Source of the DNA: HGM13233 sp964478515
GTDB lineage: Bacteria; Bacillota; Clostridia; Oscillospirales; Ruminococcaceae
Reading direction: 5' to 3'
DNA length: 41,710 bases
Assembly: GCA_964478515.1 (NCBI GenBank)
Contig: CAYZIL010000021.1
Location: 1-41,710 of the forward strand
The translations under genes were made by a program, and so were the position numbers. Shown in pieces: positions 8,358 through 16,089 of this stretch. The notes beneath the pieces are model-generated. The model worked only from the letters and a program-made list of their open reading frames with translations, was not told the origin of the DNA and searched no databases. The first letter of the stretch is position 1, and every line of letters begins with the position of its first letter.

Positions 8358-9512
8358 TTAATTGTTGGTGCTTTTACCGCGTTTTTTATTGTCACCGCTT
8401 GCCGGCGCGCTGTGTGAGCGGTCGTTTTTCAGCTCGATTGTGCGGCTGACGAAATAAGACAGCGACGCGAACACCGGCACGGCAAATATCATGCCGACCA
8501 CGCCGAACAGCGCGCCGCCGACCGTCACGGAAAAAAGCACCCACAAACCGCTTATCCCGACAGCGTCACCGACGACCTTCGGATATATGACGTTATTTTC
8601 AATTTGCTGAAGCAGTATCTCGTAGATGGCGAATATCAGCGCTTGCAGCGGGCTTTCGAGAAAAATCAGCAGCGCGCTGACAAGCGTGCCTACCCAGGCG
8701 CCGACAATAGGGACCAACGCCGTCAGGCCGATTATCATGCCCACAAGCGCGGCGTACGGCAAACCGATAAGCAGCATTCCGGCGGCGCACAGCACACCGA
8801 GCAGTACCGCCTCCAGCAGCTGGCCGGTGACGAATTTCGAGAAAATATTTCCGGTGACGTCGGCTATCTCTTTAATTTTTTCGCACTGCTCGCGTTTTAC
8901 CGCCGCGCACAGCAGTCGGCCGGCGAGACTGCGCAGCTTTTCTTTTTGGGCAAGAATGTAGGCGGAGAAAAAGACACTGAGCACAAATTCGAATATTCCC
9001 TTGGCAGTCAGCAGCGTCAGGTTAACCGCCTTGAGCCCAAGCTGGGAAAGGTAAGCGGTAACGCTCTCGTCAATTAGCCCGCCCTGCTCGCTGAGCAGAG
9101 CAAACAGCCGCCGGGCTATTGCGCTTTTTTTCGACAGCGTCTGTGCGGCAGCTGTCAAGCGCCGCGAATATTCCGGCAAATTCCCCATAAGCGCGGCAAT
9201 ACTCTTTGTCAGTTGCGGAATAATTACGACAATACATAGCGCCGTTGCCGCGAGCACAATGCCGTAACTGAGTACCATTGCCAGTATGCGGCGCAGTTTT
9301 TGCGAACTCAGTCGAAAAAGCAACGTTCGCTCAAAAAAACGCAGCGGCAAATTGAGCACAAAAGCAATTGCCGCGCCTGCAAGCACCGGCGCCAATACCG
9401 CTACCGCGCCGCATAGCAGCGCATACAATTTTTCAAGATTGTTGAGCGCCGCCCAAATCACCGCGGCCAGCGCCACTAAAACCAGCAAGCGCCAAAAGGT
9501 CTGCTTACTCAT
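8358..9512 (-). CDS. AI-2E family (UPF0118) membrane permease
   Basis: This is a polytopic membrane protein of the AI-2E/TqsA/YtvI superfamily. Members form oligomers and are linked to autoinducer-2 export, Na+/H+ exchange or sporulation, but substrates are usually unproven. Hydrophobic segments lie at about residues 8-25 and 32-55, and there is a cluster in the second half including repeated Gly/Pro-rich helices (GLTALVPIVGAWVG), a family hallmark. I chose ATG 9512 (384 residues) because GAGGTG precedes it and the longer frame to 9581 would overlap the upstream ABC gene. It ends with a basic, Ser/Lys-rich tail. It is 49 bases after the ABC pair and probably co-transcribed. Confidence 0.85.
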   Translation of the reverse strand: MSKQTFWRLLVLVALAAVIWAALNNLEKLYALLCGAVAVLAPVLAGAAIAFVLNLPLRFFERTLLFRLSSQKLRRILAMVLSYGIVLAATALCIVVIIPQLTKSIAALMGNLPEYSRRLTAAAQTLSKKSAIARRLFALLSEQGGLIDESVTAYLSQLGLKAVNLTLLTAKGIFEFVLSVFFSAYILAQKEKLRSLAGRLLCAAVKREQCEKIKEIADVTGNIFSKFVTGQLLEAVLLGVLCAAGMLLIGLPYAALVGMIIGLTALVPIVGAWVGTLVSALLIFLESPLQALIFAIYEILLQQIENNVIYPKVVGDAVGISGLWVLFSVTVGGALFGVVGMIFAVPVFASLSYFVSRTIELKNDRSHSAPASGDNKKRGKSTNN

Positions 9513-9561
9513 AAAATACACCTCGGAGCGATAATAATAATTATTGTCCGAGGTGCGTGTT

Positions 9562-11406
9562 TTATTCTGTTTCGCTGTCAAGAAGTGTGCGCTGACGCAT
9601 GTCGCGCAGTTGGGCGGTGTACAGTTCGTAGTAACGCCCTTTCAGCGCCAGCAGTTCGCTGTGCGTGCCCTGCTCCACTATTCGGCCGCCGTCTATTACC
9701 AAAATGCGGTCGGCGTTTTCAATTGTGGACAGGCGGTGAGCAATAATGAAGCTGGTGCGGTTTTCAAGCACTTTTGTTATTGCAGTTTGGATAATTCGCT
9801 CGGTCTCGGTGTCTATTGACGCCGTGGCCTCGTCGAGCACAAAAATGCGCGGGTCGGCAATAATTGCGCGGGCAAATGATATCAGCTGCTTTTGCCCGGT
9901 AGACAGCAGACCGCCGCCCTCGCCCACCTGAGTGTCGTAGCCCTTTTCCAGCCCGGAAATAAATTCGTGCGCGCCGACAGTGCGCGCCGCTTTTTCTATG
10001 CGTCCGGCGTCAGCGTCGGGCGCCGCATAGGCGATATTCTCGGCGACGGTGCCGGAAAACAGGTGGGGCGTTTGCAGCACATAGCCTATTTGCCGTTCCA
10101 GCCACAGCTGCGAGCGTTGCCGGTAGTCGGTGCCGTCTATAAGTATTGAGCCCGCAGTGGGCTCGTAGAAGCGGCAAATTAGATTGACGATAGTGCTCTT
10201 GCCGGCGCCGGTCTCGCCGACAATGGCGATATTTTGTCCGGTCGAGACTTTAAGATAAAAATCGGTGAGTATCGGCTCGTCCGGTTTGTACCAGAAACTG
10301 ACGTTTTTGAATTCCACATCGCCGTGAATGGCGGGCCAGTTTTCCGTCTTGGGCTCGAACACCGTGCCGAACTGCGCTTCCACCGCGGCGCTGTCGCGAA
10401 TTGTTTCCGGCTCGTCGAGCAGTGTTATTACCCGTTCAGCAGAGGCTTTGGCGCTTTGGAATTCCGACACCACTCTGGCAATGCTCTGGATGGGGTCGAA
10501 CATCTGCATGGAATAGGAAATAAACGCCGCCAATGTGCCAAGCGCTATGGCGCCGCTGTAAACCATTGCGCCGCCGCGGCTAATAGCAATAGCAGTGCCC
10601 ACCGTGCCGATAAAAACGACCAGCGGGATAAATACCGCCGACAGCGTGGCGCTGTGCATGGAAGCGCGGCGCATTTTCAGCGTCAGTTCGTCGAACTCGC
10701 GGTAATTGTCGCTTTCCCGAGTCAGCGTTTTCGTCGTCAGCGCGCCGGCTATGCACTCGTTGAACGAAGCGGTTATTGCGGAGTTCAGTTTGCGCACCGT
10801 GCGCTGCCGACGCAGTATCGCCCGCTCAAATACAACAGAAACGACCGCCAGCGGCAGTGCCACGCTGAGCACCTGCAGCGCCAAAACCGGCTGCAAAATT
10901 AACATTGTGGTGACGGCGCCGGCTATGAATACCACAGACCAGAGAATATCGACAATGCTCCAGGCAACCATTTCGGACAAGCGCGTAATGTCGCTTATCA
11001 TCCGCGCCATCAAATAGCCGACCGAGGTGTTGTCATAGTAGGAAAAGGAAAGCCGCTGCAATTTGCTGAAAGCCTGTTTGCGAATGTCGTAACTAATCGA
11101 CATTTCCAGCTTGCCCGCCCAAATTATAAAGGAGCGGGTCATTAGCCCCATCGTCACGACCAGCACGGAAAAAAGCGCGACAAAATATTCAAGTCCCGCC
11201 GCGCTCGCCGGCGTAATAAAGTTGTCTATGGCGTAGCTGGTGAGCAACGGAAACATCACGTCAATGAGCGCGACGAGCGTCATGGACGCTATCATCCCCA
11301 CTAGCATTTTCGGGTGCATTTTGGCAAACTCAATTATTCTGCCGTATACTTTAATGGGTATTTTGTTTTCCTCGGTTTTGTTTTCCGTTGGTTTGTTTTT
11401 CATCAT
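9562..11406 (-). CDS. ABC exporter half-transporter (TM288-like, canonical Walker B)
   Basis: This 614-residue type IV ABC exporter has an N-terminal six-helix membrane domain (about 30-320) fused to a nucleotide-binding domain. Walker A is GETGAGKST (397-405), Walker B ends in the catalytic Glu526 (VLDEATAS), and the switch His557 is present. Its signature motif is LSTGQ (501-505) instead of LSGGQ. Together with its neighbour, which lacks the catalytic glutamate, it should form a heterodimer with one active and one degenerate ATP site, as in TM287/288. The ATG lies one base after the stop of the neighbour, so the two are coupled. Substrate is unknown; drugs, lipids or peptides are all possible. 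Confidence 0.9.
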   Translation of the reverse strand: MMKNKPTENKTEENKIPIKVYGRIIEFAKMHPKMLVGMIASMTLVALIDVMFPLLTSYAIDNFITPASAAGLEYFVALFSVLVVTMGLMTRSFIIWAGKLEMSISYDIRKQAFSKLQRLSFSYYDNTSVGYLMARMISDITRLSEMVAWSIVDILWSVVFIAGAVTTMLILQPVLALQVLSVALPLAVVSVVFERAILRRQRTVRKLNSAITASFNECIAGALTTKTLTRESDNYREFDELTLKMRRASMHSATLSAVFIPLVVFIGTVGTAIAISRGGAMVYSGAIALGTLAAFISYSMQMFDPIQSIARVVSEFQSAKASAERVITLLDEPETIRDSAAVEAQFGTVFEPKTENWPAIHGDVEFKNVSFWYKPDEPILTDFYLKVSTGQNIAIVGETGAGKSTIVNLICRFYEPTAGSILIDGTDYRQRSQLWLERQIGYVLQTPHLFSGTVAENIAYAAPDADAGRIEKAARTVGAHEFISGLEKGYDTQVGEGGGLLSTGQKQLISFARAIIADPRIFVLDEATASIDTETERIIQTAITKVLENRTSFIIAHRLSTIENADRILVIDGGRIVEQGTHSELLALKGRYYELYTAQLRDMRQRTLLDSETE

Positions 11407-11407
11407 C

Positions 11408-13204
11408 TCACATCCCCGCCGACTGTATCTGCGCGATGCGCCGATATAGCCCTTGCTCGGCCATCAGCTGTGCGTGGGTGCCGCGCTGGGTTATTCGCCC
11501 GTTTTCAAGCACCAATATGGTGTCCGCCTCGCACAAAGTGGCGATGCGGTGGGAAATTATAAACGTAGTCGCGTCGCCGCGCCGCCGCCGCAGCGAGTCG
11601 CGTATCATAGCGTCGGTTTCGGTGTCGACCGCGCTCATAGAGTCGTCAAAAATAATTATCGGCGCATTTTGCAGCAGCATGCGCGCAATTGCCACGCGCT
11701 GTTTTTCGCCGCCGGACAGCGTTACGCCGCGCTCACCGACAACCGTGTCGTAACCGTCTTTGAACGACATTATCGTCTTGTGAACAGCGGCGGCCGACGC
11801 GGCCGCAAAAACCTCGTCGTCGCTGGCTTGCGGCGCCGCCATGCGGATGTTCTCAATTATCGTGCGCGAATACAAAAACGGCTCCTGCATGACGATAGCG
11901 ACGTTTTTGCGAAGGTAATGCCGCTCAATGTCGTTAATATCGGTACCGTCCAGGGTAATGGCGCCGCTGCGGCGCACATAGAGCCGCTGCAGCAACTGCA
12001 CGAGCGAAGATTTTCCCGAACCGGTTGAGCCGAGTATTGCCACAGTCTGTCCGCAACGGGCGGTAAAGCTCACATCCTTGAGCACGTCGGGCTCGTTGTC
12101 GTAGCCGAAACAGACATGACTGAACTCTATATTGCCGCGTATTTCCGGCTCAAGAGCTCTGCCTGGCTCGGTTTCGAGCGGAACGTTTAGTACCTCGCAC
12201 AGCCTTTGCAGCGCGACCTTTGTCTTGCCCATGTCCGAAAGCACGCGGCCGAGCTGTCTTATCGGCCATATCATCATGTCTGTATAACTGAAAAACACTA
12301 TCGCCGTGCCGACGCTGACTTGTCCCTTTACGGCCAGCACCACGCCGGCTATAAGTGACATTCCCACCTGTGCAAAGCACAAGACGTCGGACATTCCCCA
12401 ATAATCGCCCAGCAGACGGTTAAGCTTAATTGTGACGTCGCGGTAGTCGCGGTTGCGCTCGTCAAAGCGGTTCACCTCTGCCGCCTGCTGTCCGAAAGCG
12501 CGCACCACGCGCACCCCGGCAAGGTTTTCGGTAAGAATTTCCGACATCTGGCCTTCCGACTCGTCGGAAAGCTGGAAGGCGGCAATAACTTTTTTGAAAT
12601 AGAAATAGGAAAACAACAGTACCACCGGCATTACGGCAACGCTTGCGAGCGTAAGCGTAACGTTCATGGTCAACATGACGCTTAGCGCCACCACTACGAG
12701 CGCCACGCTTCGAACCAGCTCTATCATCTGTACCGCAACGAAACGGCGGGTGGTCTCAACGTCCGAAGTACAGCGCTGTATCAGGTTGCCGGACAGCGAA
12801 TGCTTGTGGTATTCGCCGGGCACATCCTGCAAATGGGAGTACAGTCGGCAGCGCAATTCGCGCGCAGTGTGCTCCGCCAGCGCGTTCATTGAGCGCGAGC
12901 GAACAAATTGGCACAGGCTGTTGAACAGCGTTACTGCCAGCAGCGCCACCGCTAAAAGCCACAGATTGTCGAGATAAAACTGTCTGTCCCCTATGCGCTT
13001 CGCAAAGTCCACAAAGAACCCGCTCAGCGAAGTGCCGTTGCCCAAAAGCACATAGTCGACCGTAAAGCCGGTAATAAGCGGCGTAAAAAAGGCGGCTATC
13101 ACCGCGCCTATTGCCGAAAGCACCCCAAGCAGCAGATTTCCCCTATTGCGCGAAAAACAGTCTTTCAGCAGCTGCAGCGCGCCTTTGTATGTTTTTTCTT
13201 CCAT
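11408..13204 (-). CDS. ABC exporter half-transporter (TM287-like, degenerate Walker B)
   Basis: This 598-residue protein is the first gene of the exporter operon. It has six predicted membrane helices (about 22-320) and a nucleotide-binding domain with Walker A GSTGSGKSS (392-400) and a canonical signature LSGGE (496-500). The Walker B segment is IIIFDD, so Asp521 replaces the catalytic glutamate and this subunit contributes a degenerate site. Its good signature completes the active site whose Walker A and B come from the partner encoded directly downstream. GGTGA precedes ATG. A structured 5' leader with a terminator-like hairpin lies upstream (13274-13392), so expression may be attenuated. 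The transported substrate is not evident. Confidence 0.9.
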   Translation of the reverse strand: MEEKTYKGALQLLKDCFSRNRGNLLLGVLSAIGAVIAAFFTPLITGFTVDYVLLGNGTSLSGFFVDFAKRIGDRQFYLDNLWLLAVALLAVTLFNSLCQFVRSRSMNALAEHTARELRCRLYSHLQDVPGEYHKHSLSGNLIQRCTSDVETTRRFVAVQMIELVRSVALVVVALSVMLTMNVTLTLASVAVMPVVLLFSYFYFKKVIAAFQLSDESEGQMSEILTENLAGVRVVRAFGQQAAEVNRFDERNRDYRDVTIKLNRLLGDYWGMSDVLCFAQVGMSLIAGVVLAVKGQVSVGTAIVFFSYTDMMIWPIRQLGRVLSDMGKTKVALQRLCEVLNVPLETEPGRALEPEIRGNIEFSHVCFGYDNEPDVLKDVSFTARCGQTVAILGSTGSGKSSLVQLLQRLYVRRSGAITLDGTDINDIERHYLRKNVAIVMQEPFLYSRTIIENIRMAAPQASDDEVFAAASAAAVHKTIMSFKDGYDTVVGERGVTLSGGEKQRVAIARMLLQNAPIIIFDDSMSAVDTETDAMIRDSLRRRRGDATTFIISHRIATLCEADTILVLENGRITQRGTHAQLMAEQGLYRRIAQIQSAGM

Positions 13205-13273
13205 AGTCTTTCACCGATGTCATCGTTTGTTTCACGCCTGGATTTTTCGCCCTGAACGCAGCTGTGCCGTTGC

Positions 13274-13321
13274 TTTGTGTTGCGGACTAATGCTCACATT
13301 ATTCTGTGCCGCAGACACAAA
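13274..13321 (-). other. leader stem-loop upstream of ABC exporter genes
   Basis: Positions 13274-13285 pair with 13309-13321 to give a 12-bp stem with one bulged base at 13314. A 4-bp CACA/TGTG hairpin (13295-13298 with 13305-13308) lies in the loop. On the minus strand the 5' arm of this stem includes part of the U-run of the hairpin before it, so the two structures adjoin. No known riboswitch class was recognised. Confidence 0.45.
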
Positions 13322-13345
13322 AACAGCGCCGCCTGCATTCGGCGC
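13316..13345 (-). terminator. terminator-like hairpin in the ABC exporter leader
   Basis: A 7-bp GC stem (13324-13330 with 13339-13345) and 8-base loop are followed on the minus strand by GTTTTTGT. It lies only about 30 bases after the predicted transcription start and about 110 bases before the coding region. That position fits an attenuator better than an end-of-gene terminator. Confidence 0.5.
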
Positions 13346-13383
13346 TTATTCTTTCTCTGCAAGCAGTGCGTGCAATTATTGGT

Positions 13384-13392
13384 ATTGTATCA
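13384..13392 (-). promoter_or_regulatory. extended -10 promoter, ABC exporter leader
   Basis: On the minus strand TGA precedes TACAAT (13384-13389), an extended -10 element, with no clear -35 hexamer. It lies between the gdhA terminator and the leader hairpins and would give a leader of about 170 bases. Confidence 0.45.
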
Positions 13393-13444
13393 CCTAATTT
13401 GCGGTCGCGCTACTGTTTGCTGGTATTTTCCGCCAAACAACGAC

Positions 13445-13478
13445 AAATCGGCGCGCGGGTTCAGCCGCGCGCCGATTT
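13445..13478 (-). terminator. intrinsic terminator after gdhA
   Basis: A perfect 14-bp stem (13445-13458 with 13465-13478) closes a 6-base loop 19 bases after the gdhA stop codon. The outer A/T pairs give AAA/TTT flanks, and the U-run beyond is short. It isolates gdhA from the ABC exporter operon. Confidence 0.75.
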
Positions 13479-13496
13479 ATTCTCCCAAAGATGTTT

Positions 13497-14843
13497 TCAG
13501 CAAATGCCCTGAATAATCATGGCGTTTGCCACCTTTTTGAATCCGGCGATATTGGCGCCGACCATCAAATTGCCGGCCGCACCGTACGCCGCGGCCTGCT
13601 CGCTGCAATTGCGATATATTTCTTTCATTATGTCGTGCAGTCTGCCGTCAACCTCGTCAAAGGTCCACGACAGTCGCAAAGAGTTCTGGCTCATCTCCAA
13701 ACCGGATACCGCCACGCCGCCGGCATTGGCAGCTTTGGCCGGTCCGTAAAGGACGCCGGCGGCAATGAACTTATCTATTGCCTGCGGCGTGCAGGGCATG
13801 TTTGCACCCTCGCACACTGCGGTGACGCCGTTCGCCGTCAATTTTTCGGCAGCGTCGCCGTCAAGCTCGTTTTGGGTGGCGCACGGCAGCGCCACGTCGC
13901 ACTTTACGCCCCAAATGCCGCTGCTGACGGCTGTATACTGCGCGCCGCTGCGGCGCTTGGCATACTCGCTGATGCGGCCGCGCTCGACCTCTTTAATTTG
14001 TTTGACAATGGCGAGGTCTATTCCCTGCTCGTCAAAGATGTAGCCGCCGGAGTCGGACATGGCAACCACGTTTGCACCGAGTTCGGTCGCCTTTTGCGCG
14101 GCGTAAACCGCCACGTTTCCGGAACCTGACACCACGACAGTTTTTCCCTTAAAGCTTTCGCCGGCAGCAGCAAGCACCTCTGCAGTAAAGTAGCAAAGGC
14201 CGAAGCCCGTCGCCTCGGTGCGCGCCAGCGAGCCGCCGAATTCCAGCGCTTTTCCGGTAAGTACCCCGCTCCACTCGTTGGCAAGACGCTTGTACTGTCC
14301 GAACAGATAGCCTATTTCGCGCTTGCCGACGCCGATATCACCGGCGGGCACGTCTGTATCCGCGCCGATATGGCGGTACAGCTCGTTCATAAAGCTCTGG
14401 CAAAACCGCATTATTTCGCCGTCGGTTTTACCCTTGGGGTCGAAGTCGGCGCCGCCCTTACCGCCGCCCATCGGCAGCGTAGTCAGCGCGTTCTTAAATA
14501 CCTGCTCAAAGCCCAAAAAGCGAATGACCGACTCGCTGACACTGGGATGAAAGCGCAAGCCGCCCTTATAGGGGCCTATTGCCGAATTGAACTGGACACG
14601 GTAGCCGCGGTTAACGCGCACTTTGCCGCTGTCGTCGACCCACGGCACACGAAACTGAATAAAGCGCTCGGGTTCGGTTATTCTTTCCACAACGCCGTTG
14701 CGCTCGTAAACGCTGTCAGACTCAATGAGCGGCGCTATGCTCATAAGCACCTCTGCCGTCGCTTGCAAAAACTCTTTTTGACCCGGATTACGCGCGGACA
14801 GCTGTTCGTAAACGCCGCGCAGATATTCATTCTTTAATTCCAT
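13497..14843 (-). CDS. gdhA: glutamate dehydrogenase, hexameric small type
   Basis: GdhA interconverts 2-oxoglutarate plus ammonia and glutamate with NAD(P)H. The 448 residues match the class of hexameric 50-kDa enzymes. The N-terminal catalytic domain contains GGGKGGADFDPKGK with the substrate-binding lysines and the DVPAGDIGVG segment. The Rossmann domain begins at VVSGSGNVA. Whether NADP or NAD is preferred cannot be settled by eye, although the overall form resembles the NADP(H)-linked assimilatory type. GGGGG precedes ATG by six bases. It is a single-gene unit with its own promoter and terminator, and a dyad symmetric site lies upstream of the -35 element. Confidence 0.95.
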   Translation of the reverse strand: MELKNEYLRGVYEQLSARNPGQKEFLQATAEVLMSIAPLIESDSVYERNGVVERITEPERFIQFRVPWVDDSGKVRVNRGYRVQFNSAIGPYKGGLRFHPSVSESVIRFLGFEQVFKNALTTLPMGGGKGGADFDPKGKTDGEIMRFCQSFMNELYRHIGADTDVPAGDIGVGKREIGYLFGQYKRLANEWSGVLTGKALEFGGSLARTEATGFGLCYFTAEVLAAAGESFKGKTVVVSGSGNVAVYAAQKATELGANVVAMSDSGGYIFDEQGIDLAIVKQIKEVERGRISEYAKRRSGAQYTAVSSGIWGVKCDVALPCATQNELDGDAAEKLTANGVTAVCEGANMPCTPQAIDKFIAAGVLYGPAKAANAGGVAVSGLEMSQNSLRLSWTFDEVDGRLHDIMKEIYRNCSEQAAAYGAAGNLMVGANIAGFKKVANAMIIQGIC

Positions 14844-14871
14844 TTTTATCCCCCACTTTTACATTATTTAC

Positions 14872-14899
14872 ATTATATACTGCGATGACTAATTTGCAA
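14872..14899 (-). promoter_or_regulatory. sigma-A promoter for gdhA
   Basis: On the minus strand TTGCAA (14894-14899) and a perfect TATAAT (14872-14877) are 16 bases apart, placing the start about 20 bases before the coding region. Confidence 0.7.
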
Positions 14900-14918
14900 C
14901 ATTAAATTTCATATTTTT

Positions 14919-14952
14919 GCACTTTCACCCGATATTATCGGTGAAACAGTGC
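14919..14952. promoter_or_regulatory. dyad symmetric site upstream of gdhA promoter
   Basis: The core CCGATA-T-TATCGG (14929-14941) is flanked by TTTCA and TGAAA arms, offset by one extra C on the left, and further out by GCAC/GTGC. The centre is about 70 bases upstream of the predicted gdhA start, a usual place for an activator. It lies well clear of the rnpB promoter. No U-run follows, so it is not a terminator. The binding protein is unknown. Confidence 0.4.
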
Positions 14953-15012
14953 TGAATTTGTATTATTTATTACCTGCGCTGTCATTATTCACTCCATCGC
15001 AACTTCCGCATG

Positions 15013-15041
15013 TTTACATTGGCAAGCCGGCGTGCTATAAT
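15013..15041 (+). promoter_or_regulatory. sigma-A promoter for rnpB
   Basis: TTTACA (15013-15018) and a perfect TATAAT (15036-15041) are 17 bases apart, and TGC just before the -10 gives an extended element. The predicted start coincides with the RNA 5' end at about 15048. Confidence 0.85.
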
Positions 15042-15048
15042 ATATTTT

Positions 15049-15378
15049 GACCGGGCCGGATGGCGGCGCGCCATTTGGCGTGAGGAAAGTCCGAGCTCCA
15101 CAGGGCAGGATAGCTGCTAACGGCAGCCGAGGGCGACCTCAGGGACAGTGCAACAGAAATAGACCGCTCGCTTTTGGCGAGTAAGGATGGAAAGGCGAGG
15201 TAAGAGCTCACCGAGACACAGGCGACTGTGTTTGCCATGTAAACCCTATCCGGAGCAACACCGACATAAGGCGCATACGTCTGCCCGACGTGCCTTTAAG
15301 TGTGGCTGGAGCCGCTGCGGCGACGCGCGGCCAAGATAGATCGTCATTCAAGACAGAACTCGGCTTACAGACCCGGTC
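15049..15378 (+). ncRNA. rnpB: RNase P RNA, bacterial type A
   Basis: This is the catalytic RNA that removes 5' leaders from precursor tRNAs, working with the RnpA protein. The hallmark conserved regions are present in order: GAGGAAAGTCCGAGCTCC near the 5' end, ACAGGGCAGGA, GGAAAGGCGAGGTAAGAGCTC in the middle, and ACAGAACTCGGCTTACAG near the 3' end. The 5' GACCGGG pairs with the 3' CCCGGTC to close helix P1, which sets the ends to within a few bases. The length of about 330 bases and the arrangement suggest type A. It is read opposite to gdhA and bofA and has its own promoter and terminator. Confidence 0.96.
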
Positions 15379-15391
15379 GCATAAACAAATT

Positions 15392-15419
15392 ACCCGCAGT
15401 GCTCACTGCGGGTTTTTTT
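15392..15419 (+). terminator. intrinsic terminator of rnpB
   Basis: A 9-bp stem (15392-15400 with 15405-15413) and a GCTC loop are followed by a run of seven T on the plus strand. The final T residues overlap the stop codon of the convergent bofA gene. On the minus strand the hairpin may also end the bofA transcript, though its U-run there is poor. Confidence 0.9.
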
Positions 15420-15675
15420 ATGTCTTAATAAACACAAGTTTCATGACCAGCATCATTACCACGCCGGGTATACCCAGCACAGCGGCCAGTGCCAGACTAA
15501 CGGCGTTGAAGGACAGTGTTACTGCGCTGTATGACGACAGCGCGTTTACGGCGGCCAGCGCCACGACACCCGACAGCGCCCCGCCGGCGGCATTCCGCAG
15601 CGGGTGCTGGGTTTTGGCCAGAAAGCGAATGGTAATTACCAGTGTCAAAGCGAACAGCACCAAAAAATAAATCAT
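15418..15675 (-). CDS. bofA: BofA-family small membrane protein
   Basis: The 85-residue product is nearly all hydrophobic: one helix at about 1-20, another around 28-48, and a Gly/Pro-containing C-terminal segment (LGIPGVVMMLVMKLVF). This matches the pro-sigma-K processing inhibitor BofA family. In Bacillus BofA holds the intramembrane protease SpoIVFB inactive; in organisms without that pathway its role is unclear. I chose ATG 15675 because AGGGGTG precedes it; the longer frame to 15792 would run back through the secG terminator. It lies between the secG terminator and the rnpB terminator and has no obvious promoter of its own, so it may depend on read-through. Confidence 0.75.
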   Translation of the reverse strand: MIYFLVLFALTLVITIRFLAKTQHPLRNAAGGALSGVVALAAVNALSSYSAVTLSFNAVSLALAAVLGIPGVVMMLVMKLVFIKT

Positions 15676-15722
15676 TTTTTCACCCCTGCCAAATGATATG
15701 CCCCGCCGCAAAAAAAGAGCAC

Positions 15723-15749
15723 AAAAAAGCACCGCCTCGAAGCGGTGCT
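15723..15749 (-). terminator. intrinsic terminator after secG
   Basis: An 8-bp stem (15728-15735 with 15742-15749) has flanking A/T pairs and is followed on the minus strand by six T. It lies 15 bases after the secG stop. Confidence 0.85.
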
Positions 15750-15763
15750 TTTTAGTAAGCAGA

Positions 15764-16018
15764 TTATTTGTTGCCCGACGCCAACGCGACAATGTCGACC
15801 GTCAGTGTGATTAAAAACAGCGCGATGGCAAGATATTTTGTCAGGCTCGCCATTTTTTCATCGGCCGTATTTTTTATCTTGCCCAAATAGCCGGCATCGC
15901 CGCCGGAAATGGCACCGGAAAGACCGCTGCCCTTGTTGTCCTGTTTAATAACCAGGATGATAATAAAAATACAGCAAAGCGCCAGAACCGAGCCGGCGAT
16001 TATTTCAAAAGTGCTCAT
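15764..16018 (-). CDS. secG: preprotein translocase subunit SecG
   Basis: SecG is the small third subunit of the SecYEG membrane channel and assists SecA-driven export. The 84-residue protein has two membrane helices (about 3-23 and 58-78) joined by a cytoplasmic loop containing the family motif QDNKGSGLSGAISGG. Start ATG 16018 is preceded by GGAGGG at a good distance; the longer frame to 16069 has no ribosome binding site. It has its own sigma-A promoter and a strong terminator. In many Firmicutes secG is followed by rnr and smpB; here it stands alone. Confidence 0.92.
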   Translation of the reverse strand: MSTFEIIAGSVLALCCIFIIILVIKQDNKGSGLSGAISGGDAGYLGKIKNTADEKMASLTKYLAIALFLITLTVDIVALASGNK

Positions 16019-16048
16019 TACAGTACCCTCCAAATTTACAACTATTAA

Positions 16049-16077
16049 ATTATATCTTATTGTTTGCAAGAATGCAA
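16049..16077 (-). promoter_or_regulatory. sigma-A promoter for secG
   Basis: On the minus strand TTGCAT (16072-16077) and a perfect TATAAT (16049-16054) are 17 bases apart, between the topoisomerase stop codon and secG. Confidence 0.75.
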
Positions 16078-16089
16078 CAGTTATTTTCC

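Noticed and set aside
15035..15238. Small open frame within rnpB
   Set aside because: The conserved RNase P RNA sequence explains the region.
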